Shown: one piece after another, positions 11,601-20,425 of the stretch
Layout: each line of letters starts with the position of its first letter
How positions within the stretch are numbered: the first letter of the stretch is position 1
Source of the DNA: Hamiltosporidium tvaerminnensis
Lineage: Eukaryota; Microsporidia; Dubosqiidae
DNA: 64,000 nucleotides
Direction of reading: 5' to 3'
Assembly: GCA_022605425.2 (NCBI GenBank)
Contig: CM061247.1
Span: 1,351,501-1,415,500, forward strand
Made by a program: the position numbers and the translations under genes
Notes under the pieces: generated by a model
What the model was told of the DNA's origin: nothing
The model's database searches: none
The model's input: only the letters and a program-made list of their open reading frames with translations

Positions 11601-14600
11601 CATATCATTATTCTCCCCACACGCTAACATACTATATCTCTCTATAAACTCCTCTATGTACATGTCCTGTGGATATGTATTCTTACACATCTCTATAGTC
11701 TCTAACACCCCACATGCTTTTAACTGTTTAATAACGTATAAACTATCAAATCCTCTAACACCTGGTTTTATACATCTGATATAATGTATATGTGTACCTC
11801 TTATTTTCTTAAAAAGAATATCAATAGAGTTTTTAAAATAAGCAACAGCAGTGGTATTGTTAGGGATATGGGTGTTATTAGTATTGTTACTATCTTTATT
11901 ACTATCCTTATAACCTTTACTGTTATAACCATCTATACTGTTATTACTACTTTTATTACTAACACCCCCTACATCCATACTACTATTACTAACACCCCCT
12001 ACATCCCTACTACTATTACTAACACCCCCTACATCCCTACTACTATTACTAACACCCCCTACATCCCTACTACTATTACTAACACCCCCTACATCCCTAC
12101 TACTATTACTATCCCTTATCTCCCTTATAAACCCATTATTAATACTACAAATAACACCCTTACAACACTTCTCTCTATTCTTCTCTATAAACCCTTTAAG
12201 TTCATATTCAACAGGACATGCATAATGTTTAACAATAACAGTATTATCCTTCTTATTCTTAATAAGACTTTTATTATTATTATTATATTTATATATCTTA
12301 TTATATAACCCATTAATACTACCTATTGTATTTATACTTTCTTCGTTTATAAGATTTGCTATTCCATACTTAGATTCTATCAAGTCAATACATGTGTTAG
12401 TATTAGTACTAAGGGTGTTAGGGTTAATGGTGATAGGTAGGGTGTTATTATTAGTAGAGTTATTTAAAGGGGTGTTAGTAGTACTACTATAACTCTTATC
12501 ACCCTTCATACTACTATCACCCTCTATACTACTATCACCCTTCATACAAATATCACCCTTCATACAAATATCACTATTGTACCACTTTATACCCTCTGAC
12601 TCGTATAAGGCTTGTTTCTCTTTGAATAATGATATGATATACTCATCTTGTATCTTTTCATTTGCCCAGTTTATACAGAACTGATCAAATGTGTTATTCT
12701 TAAATACTTCAAAGCCATAAATATCAAGAATAGAAATAGAGGTAATGTTAGGTGTGTTATTAATAGGGTGTTGTGTAGTATAGTTATTAATAGGGTGTTG
12801 TTTATTAGTATTGTTATTAATAGGGTGTTGTGTAGTATGGTTATTAAAGGGGTGTATTGTATTAGTGCTTGTATTAATAGGGTGTTGTTTATTAGTATTG
12901 TTATTAAAGGGGTGTAATGTATTAGTATTGTTATTAACACCCTGTTGTTTATAACTACTAGTATTATCACCCTTATAATTACTACTCATATTACTAACAC
13001 CCTTCATATCCTTATAACTACTATCCTTATCATTATCACCCCCTACCATACCCCCTATATCACTACTACCCCTTAGCTTACTGTTAATATAACGTACTAT
13101 ATACTCAAACACCATAGAATATAAATTACGTGCTAAAGAATCTCTTAATGATTTAGCATTATCTATACTGTTATTTATAATAATTATTTCATTTTTATTT
13201 TTTATCTTTTTTATAAGTAAATATTCTTTAAGAATAGAAGGTGTTATTTTAAGTGTATTATAAATGAAATGTAAAGGGTTATTAATAGTAGTATTAGTAT
13301 TGTTAGTATGGTTGTTATCAGTATGGTTGTTGTTATTACTAGTATGGTTGTTGTTATTACTATTAACACCACTACTATTAACACCCTCACTACTATTAAC
13401 ACCCTCACTATCACTAACACCCTCACTATCACTAACACCCTCACTAGTACTAACACCCTCACTATCACTAACACCCTCACTAGTACTAACACCCTCACTA
13501 GTACTAACACCCTCACTAGTACTAACACCCTCACTAGGACTATCACCCTCACTAGTACTATCACCCTCACTACTACGGAAGTATGACCCGTTAGTTATTA
13601 TCACTCTATTCTCTTCTTCTATAAACTTTATACTTCCTAACGCTATAATACATAACAATAGGTCTTCTAATTCTTCTATAAAAGGAAATTCTAATACTTT
13701 AAGAGAATAAAGTGTGTTAGTATAGTCATGATAAGAGGAAGTATTGTTATTAGTAGTATGGGTAGTATGGTTGTTAGTATTACTACTAACCCTACTACTA
13801 CTATCCTTACTAACCTTAACACTATCCCTACTACTAACACTATCCCTAACTCCATCCTTACTAATACTAATGCTATCACTGGTGTTGTCTATGTAGTCAT
13901 TCTTAATATAAAGTTTCTTATAATTTAACACCTGATACATAATATGAAAATTACTTTCTAACGGTTGTTGGTGAGTAACACGGCTTTTTTCTAAAAGGTA
14001 TGTCTTAATAGAAGAATAAAGGGGTGTTAATATAGGTATATCATATGAGTTATTGTTATTTTTATAGTAAAGGGTTATTAATTTACCGTAACGTGAACTG
14101 TTGGTGTTAAGGGTTGTTTTTGCATTACCAAATGATTCTAGTAAAGGAGTAACGTATTTAAGATAAGATATGTTATTTATAGGGGACTTGGATATATTTG
14201 TAAGGTGGATATAAGGAGAAGTAGTTATGTTAGTAGTTATGTTAGTAGTCATGTTAGTAGTCATGTTAGTATTGTTAACAGGGTTATAAGTATTAGTACT
14301 GTTAGATACATGATTAACAGGGTTATAAGTATTAGTACTTATGTTAGTATTGTTAACAGGGTTATAAGTATTAGTACTGTTAGATACATGATTAACAGGG
14401 TTATAATCATTAGTACTTATGCTAACTCCCTTATAATTATCATACTCTTTACTAACACCCTTATAATTATCATACTGTTTACTAACACCCTTATAATTAT
14501 CATACTCTTTACTAACACCCTTATAATTATCATACTCTTTACTAACACCCCCATACTTATTACTCTCCTTGTTAATAAGGTACTCTATAATATAATGGGT

Positions 14601-15341
14601 GTTAACTGTCTTACCTGAACCAGATTCTCCACTAACAACAATAGTTTGGTGTGGTGTAAATAACATGTCTTGATAAGCATGTTCTGCTATAGAATATATG
14701 TGTGGTTCAAAGGAAGAAAGGGTGTTAGTGTGTGGGATAGTAGTAGTATTTGTAAAGGGGTGTTGTTTATATAGGTTATGGTTAAAGGGGTGATAAGTAT
14801 CAGTACTGTTCTTAAAAGTGTGATAAGTATCAGTACTGTTATTAAGAGGGTGATAAGTATCAGTACTCTTATTAAGAGGGTGTTGTTTATCTGTACAGTT
14901 ATTAAAAGGGTGTTGTTTATCTGTACTGTTATTAAGAGGGTGATAAATATCAGTACTGTTGCTAAAGGGGTGATAAGTATCAGTACTCTTATTAAGAGGG
15001 TGTTGTTTATCTGTACTGTTATTAAGAGGGTGATAAGTATCTGTACTACCAATATCACCCTCTAACATATCCCTACTATCTATATCACCGTCTAACTTAC
15101 TATACCTATAATTATCACCCTCTAACATATCCCTACTAACACCCTCATACCCATTACTTCTACCACTGTACAGTAACATTACATTCTTATTATATATATC
15201 TATCTCTTTAAGTGGATTAACTGATAGAAGTACAATACCACTATACGTATATATAAGACCACTGTCATATCTCTCTTTCAATATTTCTACTATCTTTTCT
15301 TCTGTAAGTAAAGGTAATTTACAAAGATCTTCTATTTGCAT
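8700..15341 (-). CDS. Class V myosin heavy chain with massive tandem-repeat insertions
   Basis: A single uninterrupted 2213-residue frame. Motor landmarks appear in order: P-loop GESGSGKT at about residue 240, switch I NSSRYGK at about 415, LEKSRV...NFHIMYQ at about 450 to 470, switch II DIYGFEVF at about 870, the actin-side HYIRCIKPG at about 1185, a converter with GKTRIFF at about 1376, one IQ-like helix at about 1420, coiled coil at about 1630 to 1790, then a dilute-type (DIL) globular tail with NALLVHKGVLCLNRGIQINNNL. The DIL tail marks class V, the actin-based cargo motor. Roughly eleven low-complexity insertions of about 60 to 150 residues interrupt surface loops, with units such as TDTYHPLNNS, SEGVS, SRDVGGVSN, TNYKGDNDKGSNYKGD and SRDKGVLNN. 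All are in frame, so the gene is likely functional. The N-terminus lacks the usual SH3-like lead. A CCC run lies 12 bases before the ATG. Confidence 0.93.
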   Translation of the reverse strand: MQIEDLCKLPLLTEEKIVEILKERYDSGLIYTYSGIVLLSVNPLKEIDIYNKNVMLLYSGRSNGYEGVSRDMLEGDNYRYSKLDGDIDSRDMLEGDIGSTDTYHPLNNSTDKQHPLNKSTDTYHPFSNSTDIYHPLNNSTDKQHPFNNCTDKQHPLNKSTDTYHPLNNSTDTYHTFKNSTDTYHPFNHNLYKQHPFTNTTTIPHTNTLSSFEPHIYSIAEHAYQDMLFTPHQTIVVSGESGSGKTVNTHYIIEYLINKESNKYGGVSKEYDNYKGVSKEYDNYKGVSKQYDNYKGVSKEYDNYKGVSISTNDYNPVNHVSNSTNTYNPVNNTNISTNTYNPVNHVSNSTNTYNPVNNTNMTTNMTTNITTNITTSPYIHLTNISKSPINNISYLKYVTPLLESFGNAKTTLNTNSSRYGKLITLYYKNNNNSYDIPILTPLYSSIKTYLLEKSRVTHQQPLESNFHIMYQVLNYKKLYIKNDYIDNTSDSISISKDGVRDSVSSRDSVKVSKDSSSRVSSNTNNHTTHTTNNNTSSYHDYTNTLYSLKVLEFPFIEELEDLLLCIIALGSIKFIEEENRVIITNGSYFRSSEGDSTSEGDSPSEGVSTSEGVSTSEGVSTSEGVSDSEGVSTSEGVSDSEGVSDSEGVNSSEGVNSSGVNSNNNNHTSNNNNHTDNNHTNNTNTTINNPLHFIYNTLKITPSILKEYLLIKKIKNKNEIIIINNSIDNAKSLRDSLARNLYSMVFEYIVRYINSKLRGSSDIGGMVGGDNDKDSSYKDMKGVSNMSSNYKGDNTSSYKQQGVNNNTNTLHPFNNNTNKQHPINTSTNTIHPFNNHTTQHPINNNTNKQHPINNYTTQHPINNTPNITSISILDIYGFEVFKNNTFDQFCINWANEKIQDEYIISLFKEKQALYESEGIKWYNSDICMKGDICMKGDSSIEGDSSMKGDKSYSSTTNTPLNNSTNNNTLPITINPNTLSTNTNTCIDLIESKYGIANLINEESINTIGSINGLYNKIYKYNNNNKSLIKNKKDNTVIVKHYACPVEYELKGFIEKNREKCCKGVICSINNGFIREIRDSNSSRDVGGVSNSSRDVGGVSNSSRDVGGVSNSSRDVGGVSNSSMDVGGVSNKSSNNSIDGYNSKGYKDSNKDSNNTNNTHIPNNTTAVAYFKNSIDILFKKIRGTHIHYIRCIKPGVRGFDSLYVIKQLKACGVLETIEMCKNTYPQDMYIEEFIERYSMLACGENNDMLERDRGVNDNSTNYKGDNDKGSNYKGDNDNSTNYKGDNDKGSNYKGDNDSSTNYKGDNDKGSNYKGDNDKGSCIKGDNDNGSNYKGDSNKDKEQDLVNNSTNTLHPSIPNNTTVNNSIINIFNSLNDKTFLYKIGKTRIFFDYKLLGLLENKRIEYYKKHKIIVKGVILYLYLEGVKMCYNRLLVRVKGDIERRLNVRSMDVYDISNRCYTEDADDKGGVGSMDNRVEESSRDKGVLNNSRDKGVLNNSKDKGVINNSTISSRDKGVLNNSRDKGVLNNCTVSSSDKGVLNNSTVCSRDKGVLNNRSVSTNYKGVLNNSTISSSDKGMLNNSNQETLNTKYNPALDKLDFNILQETHNNSTDSVNIIKNITPFNHTPINNTSSSEINILKHKLKKYENFYKIPCKNCRALEVKYKAQTEALKDRNNLLIENESIKKELNRLKKEMNRNSVTGSDISSTYKGCNGNSVTGSNISNTSKECNSNTTSNNTSTTLTNNTINTISTISSITNTTSFDQERRIFLLKIQKLEEELKRLKTTPETPKIHFSNPYEIIGCLLEAFIQHCPTFTTDPLPKEEALSLAHTLYQSVLLLMNVRKDPSISELIGVIVDSVRDRIPLISNDIYKVCFILSNVIELKCIINNEILRHSKEGVSSKDSSGGLSNSSKDSLINNTSGSTSNTNTSYTSSSNSYVSNTSYSSNSTNPSTSTNTSYTNPSTNTYTKTPYFIPFCSDGVICELEEVIEVLFTCMVNYYRRVLMDYIPYSIIEYQGLKEFKCKEGFFNGWGGGGVSINKLVGVLDWMYGMLIFYCLPLNFCMEGVNYILKVINSVSFNALLVHKGVLCLNRGIQINNNLNFIEKFCRDIEYSEGVLNMGHIKSVVKLINYVNAGAKLETIMDECSFLNVLQVKILFSKFKKEECCYEVKVADFSMEKFIREPKVYVPGVKEYSYHTFSVPRFLPSKYISSILGNI

Positions 15342-15392
15342 TTTAATTTGGGTTTCTTTATCTTTTTTTAAAGTAAAGAATAACCAATAAGA

Positions 15393-15610
15393 TAAAGGGG
15401 TGTTGTTTTATTGGTGATGGGTATGTGGGTATATAGCGGTAAAGGGGTGTTATTAATAAGTAATATATTTATAGTGGTAAAGGGGTGTTATTAGTAAGCA
15501 GTTATGTTTTTAGTAATATAAAGGGGTGTTATTAGTAAGCAGTTATATTTTTAGTAATATAAAGGGGTGTTAGTAATACTTATTATATTTTTAGTAGTAA
15601 GAGGTGTTAA
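15393..15610 (+). repeat. Non-coding tandem array with TAAAGGGGTGTT units upstream of myosin
   Basis: TAAAGGGGTG occurs at about 15393, 15440, 15478, 15519 and 15560, each followed by TT. The last three are spaced exactly 41 bases, with unit TAAAGGGGTGTTATTAGTAA plus an AT-rich filler. The same motif fills the coding insertions of the adjacent myosin gene, although here it is outside any reading frame. Confidence 0.8.
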
Positions 15611-16186
15611 GTATAAGAATATTATATTTATAAGATAATAAGAATATTTATGTTTTAATTTAAGATATTCCCTTTAAATTATTAAGCGTCTTTAATTACT
15701 AAGAATATTTAATATATTTTTATTGTAATATTATTTTTATATTTGAATATATTATATTCTTACTGATTTTATGATAAATTAAGTATTTTAATTTAAGTAG
15801 TTAATATAAATTATATTGGTTAATTAGATTTTAGAAAGAGAAAACTAAACTAAATTTATAAATTAAACTATATTAGTTATTTGATAATAAGAAAGAGAAA
15901 TATAACTTAAGGTTTTAAAGTAATTATCATTTATATTATTCAGTAATGTCTTTTACGACTCACCTCGAAATGTTTAATTGGTTAAAAGACTAAAACACCA
16001 ATAAGAATGCACCAATTAAGATATGTTTCTTTTTATTTGTTCATAAATCTTACAGAACCAATAATAGTGAATAGAACTGAACATAAAACAATTAAAAAGA
16101 TTCTATTGGTTAAAAAAAATATTTGAAATAAAAGGTTTAAATCCTTTCTAGATTGTATTAATATGTAAGGAATAACATGATAAATA

Positions 16187-16217
16187 CTCCCTCTGTCCGG
16201 AAATATGGTATACATTT
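16187..16217 (+). repeat. Left terminal inverted repeat of the mariner element
   Basis: 31 bases, exactly the reverse complement of 17875-17905. It begins CTCCCTCTGTCCGGAAATAT and directly follows the TA target dinucleotide. Confidence 0.95.
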
Positions 16218-16374
16218 GCGAAAAGATAAACTAAATCAAAAAATGTACATGACAAGTTTATTATATTACCTTTATTTCGAACATTTTAATAAATATTAAT
16301 CTAAATATTAAATAAAATTTGAAGAAATATATGTTAAAATTAATAATTCACTCAAAATTTGATTTGGCTTTAAT

Positions 16375-17676
16375 CTATGCTTCTTTGGAACATACATATT
16401 TTTCTAGCAGTCGACCTTCGCGACGAAGTTTTCCTTTACTTAAATGAGGTATTTTATAGCCATTTCCCCCATCTGCTAACATAATTGACTCCATACATGC
16501 TTGCAATGTTGTAAAAACGTTATCGAGAGTATTCGCTTCAAATTGATAAAATGCATCTTGAAAACAATTTATTAATTCGTCGATTGTGTGTGGCGAAGCT
16601 TCATGTTGCAGCGTTTGTATGGAGTTAAAAAACTTAAATCAAGAACATTTAAATCGGGGCTATTTGCCGGTTGCGCCTTAAACTCAATATTCCGGTCATC
16701 AGCAGAACCAAGAGCTACAATATCTGCATCATTATCAGAAAAATGGGGTTTTACATTGTCTTGTTGTACGTAAATTGTTTTCTTTTTGTATGCTGGCGGA
16801 AATTTAGATTTAATTGCGGGAATTACATTATCAATGATCATGTTTTTGCAATGTACTGCTGTAACAGATTCCACATTTTTTGTTATAATTGTCCCTTTAG
16901 CCCTATTCTTAGAATTTCTTTGAGCTGGTTCTTCATAAACAAATGGCAATATTCCAATTTTCCCATCAAAATAAAGCTTTCGATGTGTATCATAGCGTGG
17001 TCGAGCTACTGCAGCCATGAACATTATTTTCGTAATAAATCGCTTACTTTTGCAGTTTCTCTCCGGTTTTTCTTCGTTTAACATTAAGTAATAAGAGCGC
17101 TTAACTTTAGTTAGATAAAACCACTTTTCATCAATGTGAACGTAGTCGTACAAATCATCAAAAAGCAAATCTCCATTATTAACAAGATTTACTTTAGACA
17201 AGCAAAATTTCAATCTGTCCATTTTATTTTTATCTGTTAAAGTTGGTTTAACTGTAGAAGATATTCTCTTGATATACTTTCCCGACTTGAATATATCAAA
17301 CAAAGTTGATTTTGAAATATCAATTGCAAAGGAAAGACTGCGAAGCGTTCCTCGACGATTTAATAGTGTATTCTTTATTTGCGCTAAATTGTTCGAATAT
17401 TCTTTAGGTTTTCTTCCGCATCTTTTTTTCTTTTTTGAAGAAACATCGGCACATATCTTACCCTTTCTGTATTGAGTTTGTGCTGCATGCCAAATTCTGC
17501 TAACAGTTAGCCGGGAAACTTGAAAGGCAGAAGAAACTTCGTTGATGGCACCTGTTTTAACTTATTCTCCTTCATCTGCTGTAATAATTTTTCTAAAATA
17601 ACTTGACGTTGTTCTTTAGTTAACTGTTTATATTTCGAATCTCTTTTTTCTGAATTAAATAAATTTTCTTACACAT
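16375..17676 (-). pseudogene. Mariner transposase (DD39D), frameshifted
   Basis: The longest open part, 16572 to 17303, holds the DDE-type core: HIDEKWF (first Asp), QQDN (second Asp) and NSPDLNVLD. The third Asp, in NVLD, lies 39 residues after the second, the spacing of plant mariners. Coding sequence continues upstream in the same frame to about 17550, with an HTH-like segment (GAINEVSSAFQVSRLTVSRI) and RCGRK. It then shifts frame near 17555 (a T run on the plus strand). More N-terminal sequence continues to about 17676, probably with a further shift. Downstream, a one-base loss in the A run at 16627-16632 moves the C-terminus (IQTLQ...TIDELI...YKIPHL) to another frame, ending at 16375. 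All catalytic Asp residues survive, but the frame is broken at least twice, so this copy cannot make full transposase. The other sides of both breaks match the family, hence the pseudogene call. Confidence 0.9.
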
Positions 17677-17874
17677 TTTCCATATTCGTCTTGCAGCGGT
17701 ACTAATTTTTTTTACCTTAAGAAACACTGATGTTTGAGCGGTAACTTTTTAACTAAGAATGATATTACTAAAGTCAAAAATTTTAGGTTATATTGTCATG
17801 AATATTTACTATGACAATGTCATGACGGTTGCCTATTTATTTTTTATATTCACGATAATCTACGGTTTTTTTTG

Positions 17875-17905
17875 AAATGTATACCATATTTCCGGACAGA
17901 GGGAG
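17875..17905 (-). repeat. Right terminal inverted repeat of the mariner element
   Basis: Perfect partner of 16187-16217, ending ...CCGGACAGAGGGAG, followed by the TA duplication at 17906-17907. Confidence 0.95.
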
Positions 17906-18536
17906 TATGTTTTTTTGGTTTTTACTAAAATATTTTGTTTTAAAAAAAGATTAAATCACTTTTTTGAAATCTTCTTTGCTAAGAATTTTACTGTTACATA
18001 AGAAATTAAATGATAAGATTTATGGGATTTTGCTTCACTGTAAGATATTAATATTCTCAATGATAATTTTGTTAAACAGATATTCATTACAATATTAAAT
18101 TTAAACTTGATTAAATTATAGATTATTCATAAAAATGAGTTAAGTATTTCTAAATTGAATAACTAATACAACATATTGTTGAAGAAACGTTTTTTTTTGA
18201 CAAACAAAACATTACAAATTGAAAAATTTCTTTGAGGGAAAAGGACATAATTTAATAAAATAGTTGAAAGTGAATAGACTAAATATATAAGCAGAGATGA
18301 AGCTCCTAAAAGATGGAAGCAAATATAAAAAAAAGACGAGAAAATGCAGGTTAATAAAGCCTGGGTTTTTGTTTGGTAATTACTCAAAGCGGGTAATAAA
18401 TTAAGAATGAAAAACAGATTAGGTGAGACTAAGACATTCTAATTGAAAATTTTAAAAAATTATAGCTCGGCTTATGAAGGTTATGAGATAATTTACTTTT
18501 TTTTCTTATGAATGTAAAAGAAAGTTCGTTTCTATG

Positions 18537-18886
18537 AGTTTAACAGTTAATTATTTAAATTGCGTTGGAATGAAAAATAACTTGTCAAATATTAAGTGGT
18601 TAGAGCTGGTAAATAAATTTGTAAAGCTTAAATTTACTACTGAATTATGTCTTATTGAAGGAGAAAAGTGTATGTTAAAAAATTTATTTATGGTAATTTT
18701 TTTTTAAAATTGTCTCTTTGTTCTATCATAAGATAAATATTTGCATTAAACCAAATTATTTTAAAAGTATATTTTTCATTTGTATATTACAGAGACTAAA
18801 CTAAGCTGATAAAACAGTTGTTTAGATGTTAATTATAAATATACAAAAAAGGAGCTACTCCTTTATATTATAATAGCCTCTAATCA
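18537..18886. other. Central spacer of the giant palindrome
   Basis: About 350 bases separate the two arms. The spacer is AT-rich and has no reading frame of note. A small hairpin (AAGGAGCTACTCCTT) lies near 18850. Confidence 0.6.
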
Positions 18887-19803
18887 CGTAGAAACGAACT
18901 TTCTTTTACATTCATAAGAAAAAAAATTCTAAAAATAGTCTTAAACCTTATTATTTGAGCTATAATTTTTTAAAATTTTCAATATGAATGTCTTAGTCTC
19001 ACCTGGGCTGTTTTTCGTTAATTTTCTAGTTTTTCATTCTTAATTTATTACCCGCTTTGAGTAATTACCAAACAAAAACCCAGGCTTTATAAACCTGCAT
19101 TTTTTCTTCTTTTTTTTATATTTACTTCCAATTTTTCAAAGCTTCATCTCTGCTTTAATATTTAGTCTATTCACTTTCAACTATTTTATTAAATTATGTC
19201 CTTTTCCCTCAAAGAAATTTTTCCATTTGTAATGTTTTGTTTGTCAAAAAAACCGTTTCTTTAACAATATGTTGTATTAGTTATTCAATTTAGAAATACT
19301 TAACTCATTTTTATGAATAATCTATAATTTAATCAAGTATAAAATTTCACGAAGCTATTCAAGCGAAAATTGTTCTTTGCAATTATTATTGAGAATATAA
19401 ATATCTTACAGTGAAGCGAAATCCCATAAATCTTATCATTTAATTTCTTATGTAACAGTAAAATTCTTAGCAAAGAAGATTTCAAAAAAGTGATTTAAAT
19501 CTTTTTTTAAAACAAAATATTTTAATAAAAACTAAAAAAACACATTTATCATGTTATTCCTTTCATATTAATACAGTCTAGAAAGGATTTAAACCTTTTA
19601 TTTCAAATATTTTTTTTAACCAATAGAATCTTTTTAATTGTTTTATGTTCAGTTCTATTCACTATAATTGGTTGTGTAAGATTTATGAACAAATAGAAAG
19701 AGACATATCTTAATTGGTGCATTCTTATTGGTGTCTATAGTCTTTTAACCAATTAAACATTTCGAGGTGAGTCATTAGAGACATTACTGAATTATATAAA
19801 TGA
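18887..19803 (-). repeat. Right arm of the giant palindrome (empty mariner site)
   Basis: Reverse complement of the left arm. It lacks the mariner element: around 19545-19555 the sequence corresponding to the insertion site is continuous. The outer end, at 19803, matches the left arm's start at 15927. Beyond both ends the similarity stops abruptly, and I see no convincing target-site duplication. The following 19804 to 20422 contains no gene I can support. Confidence 0.85.
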
Positions 19804-20422
19804 CTTGGTATAGTAAAGTATTTACAGAATATCTAAAGCATCACTTGTGTTTATCACGATGTTTTAATTTAAAATACTACTTATAATAAGAATTATTCAG
19901 CTTTTAATTGTACGTTATTTTGATTGCTTGATGTATTTAAACTGAAATTAAAATATCTGTATTCTGTAGTGTACAAATCTTAAAAGCCAACACACTTTTC
20001 GTAGCTTTGTTCGAATGTTGCTTTATAAAGGTCGGTTCTACTACAAAAGACCTTTTAGATTTCGAAAACGTCTATAAGAACATTGCTATGATGATAAGTA
20101 GTGAGATGTTTTTACCGTAAAAACAATCAATTTTATTGAGCTACATAATTGAAATATAAATTCAATTTAATGTATACTTGAAGTACAAAGAATATTTCAC
20201 AAATTCTCCTTTTGCATATATTTTTCCTTGAAGATATGCAAAGGTTCAAAATAGAAATTTCCTTATGATTAAATGGAGATTAAACAACACAATAATCGAT
20301 TAATTTGCTTTTTTAGGAAAATAATACAAATAAAGAAAAATTAATTTTTGATTAAAGTATAGAACGAAGATAGTAAAAAGATAAACTGATAAGTAATTAA
20401 TATATTAAAAATTGAATTTATA

Positions 20423-20425
20423 CCC
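20423..20425 (+). promoter_or_regulatory. CCC start motif
   Basis: TATACCC sits directly against the ATG at 20426, as in the microsporidian CCC-like motif. Confidence 0.5.

Larger units (their letters stand above)
16187..17905 (-). mobile_element. Mariner-like DNA transposon, plant-like DD39D type
   Basis: The 1719-bp element has perfect 31-bp terminal inverted repeats (16187-16217 and 17875-17905) starting CTCCCTCTGTCCGG. It is flanked by TA at 16185-16186 and 17906-17907, the normal Tc1/mariner target duplication. The opposite palindrome arm keeps the uninterrupted site (ATAAATGTG), which confirms both ends. The CTCCCTC start is the signature known from plant mariner-like elements and their Stowaway MITEs. 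The transposase it carries is broken. Confidence 0.95.
15927..18536 (+). repeat. Left arm of a giant palindrome (interrupted by a mariner element)
   Basis: Apart from the 1.7-kb mariner insertion, this arm is the reverse complement of 18887-19803, with only scattered differences. Matching blocks include CAGTAATGTC and CACCTCGAAATGTTTAATTG at the outer end and GAAAGTTCGTTTCT at the inner end. Without the insertion it is about 0.9 kb. Hydrophobic ORFs inside it are not conserved enough to be called genes. Confidence 0.85.

Noticed and set aside
9395-15065. Many open frames antisense to or in other frames of the myosin gene, rich in Leu/Ile/Val/Thr
   Set aside because: They are shadows of the tandem repeats, have monotonous hydrophobic translations, no start motif and no domain.
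18163-18387. 74-codon hydrophobic frame in the left palindrome arm
   Set aside because: The mirror sequence in the right arm has indels that break it, with no start motif and low-complexity composition.
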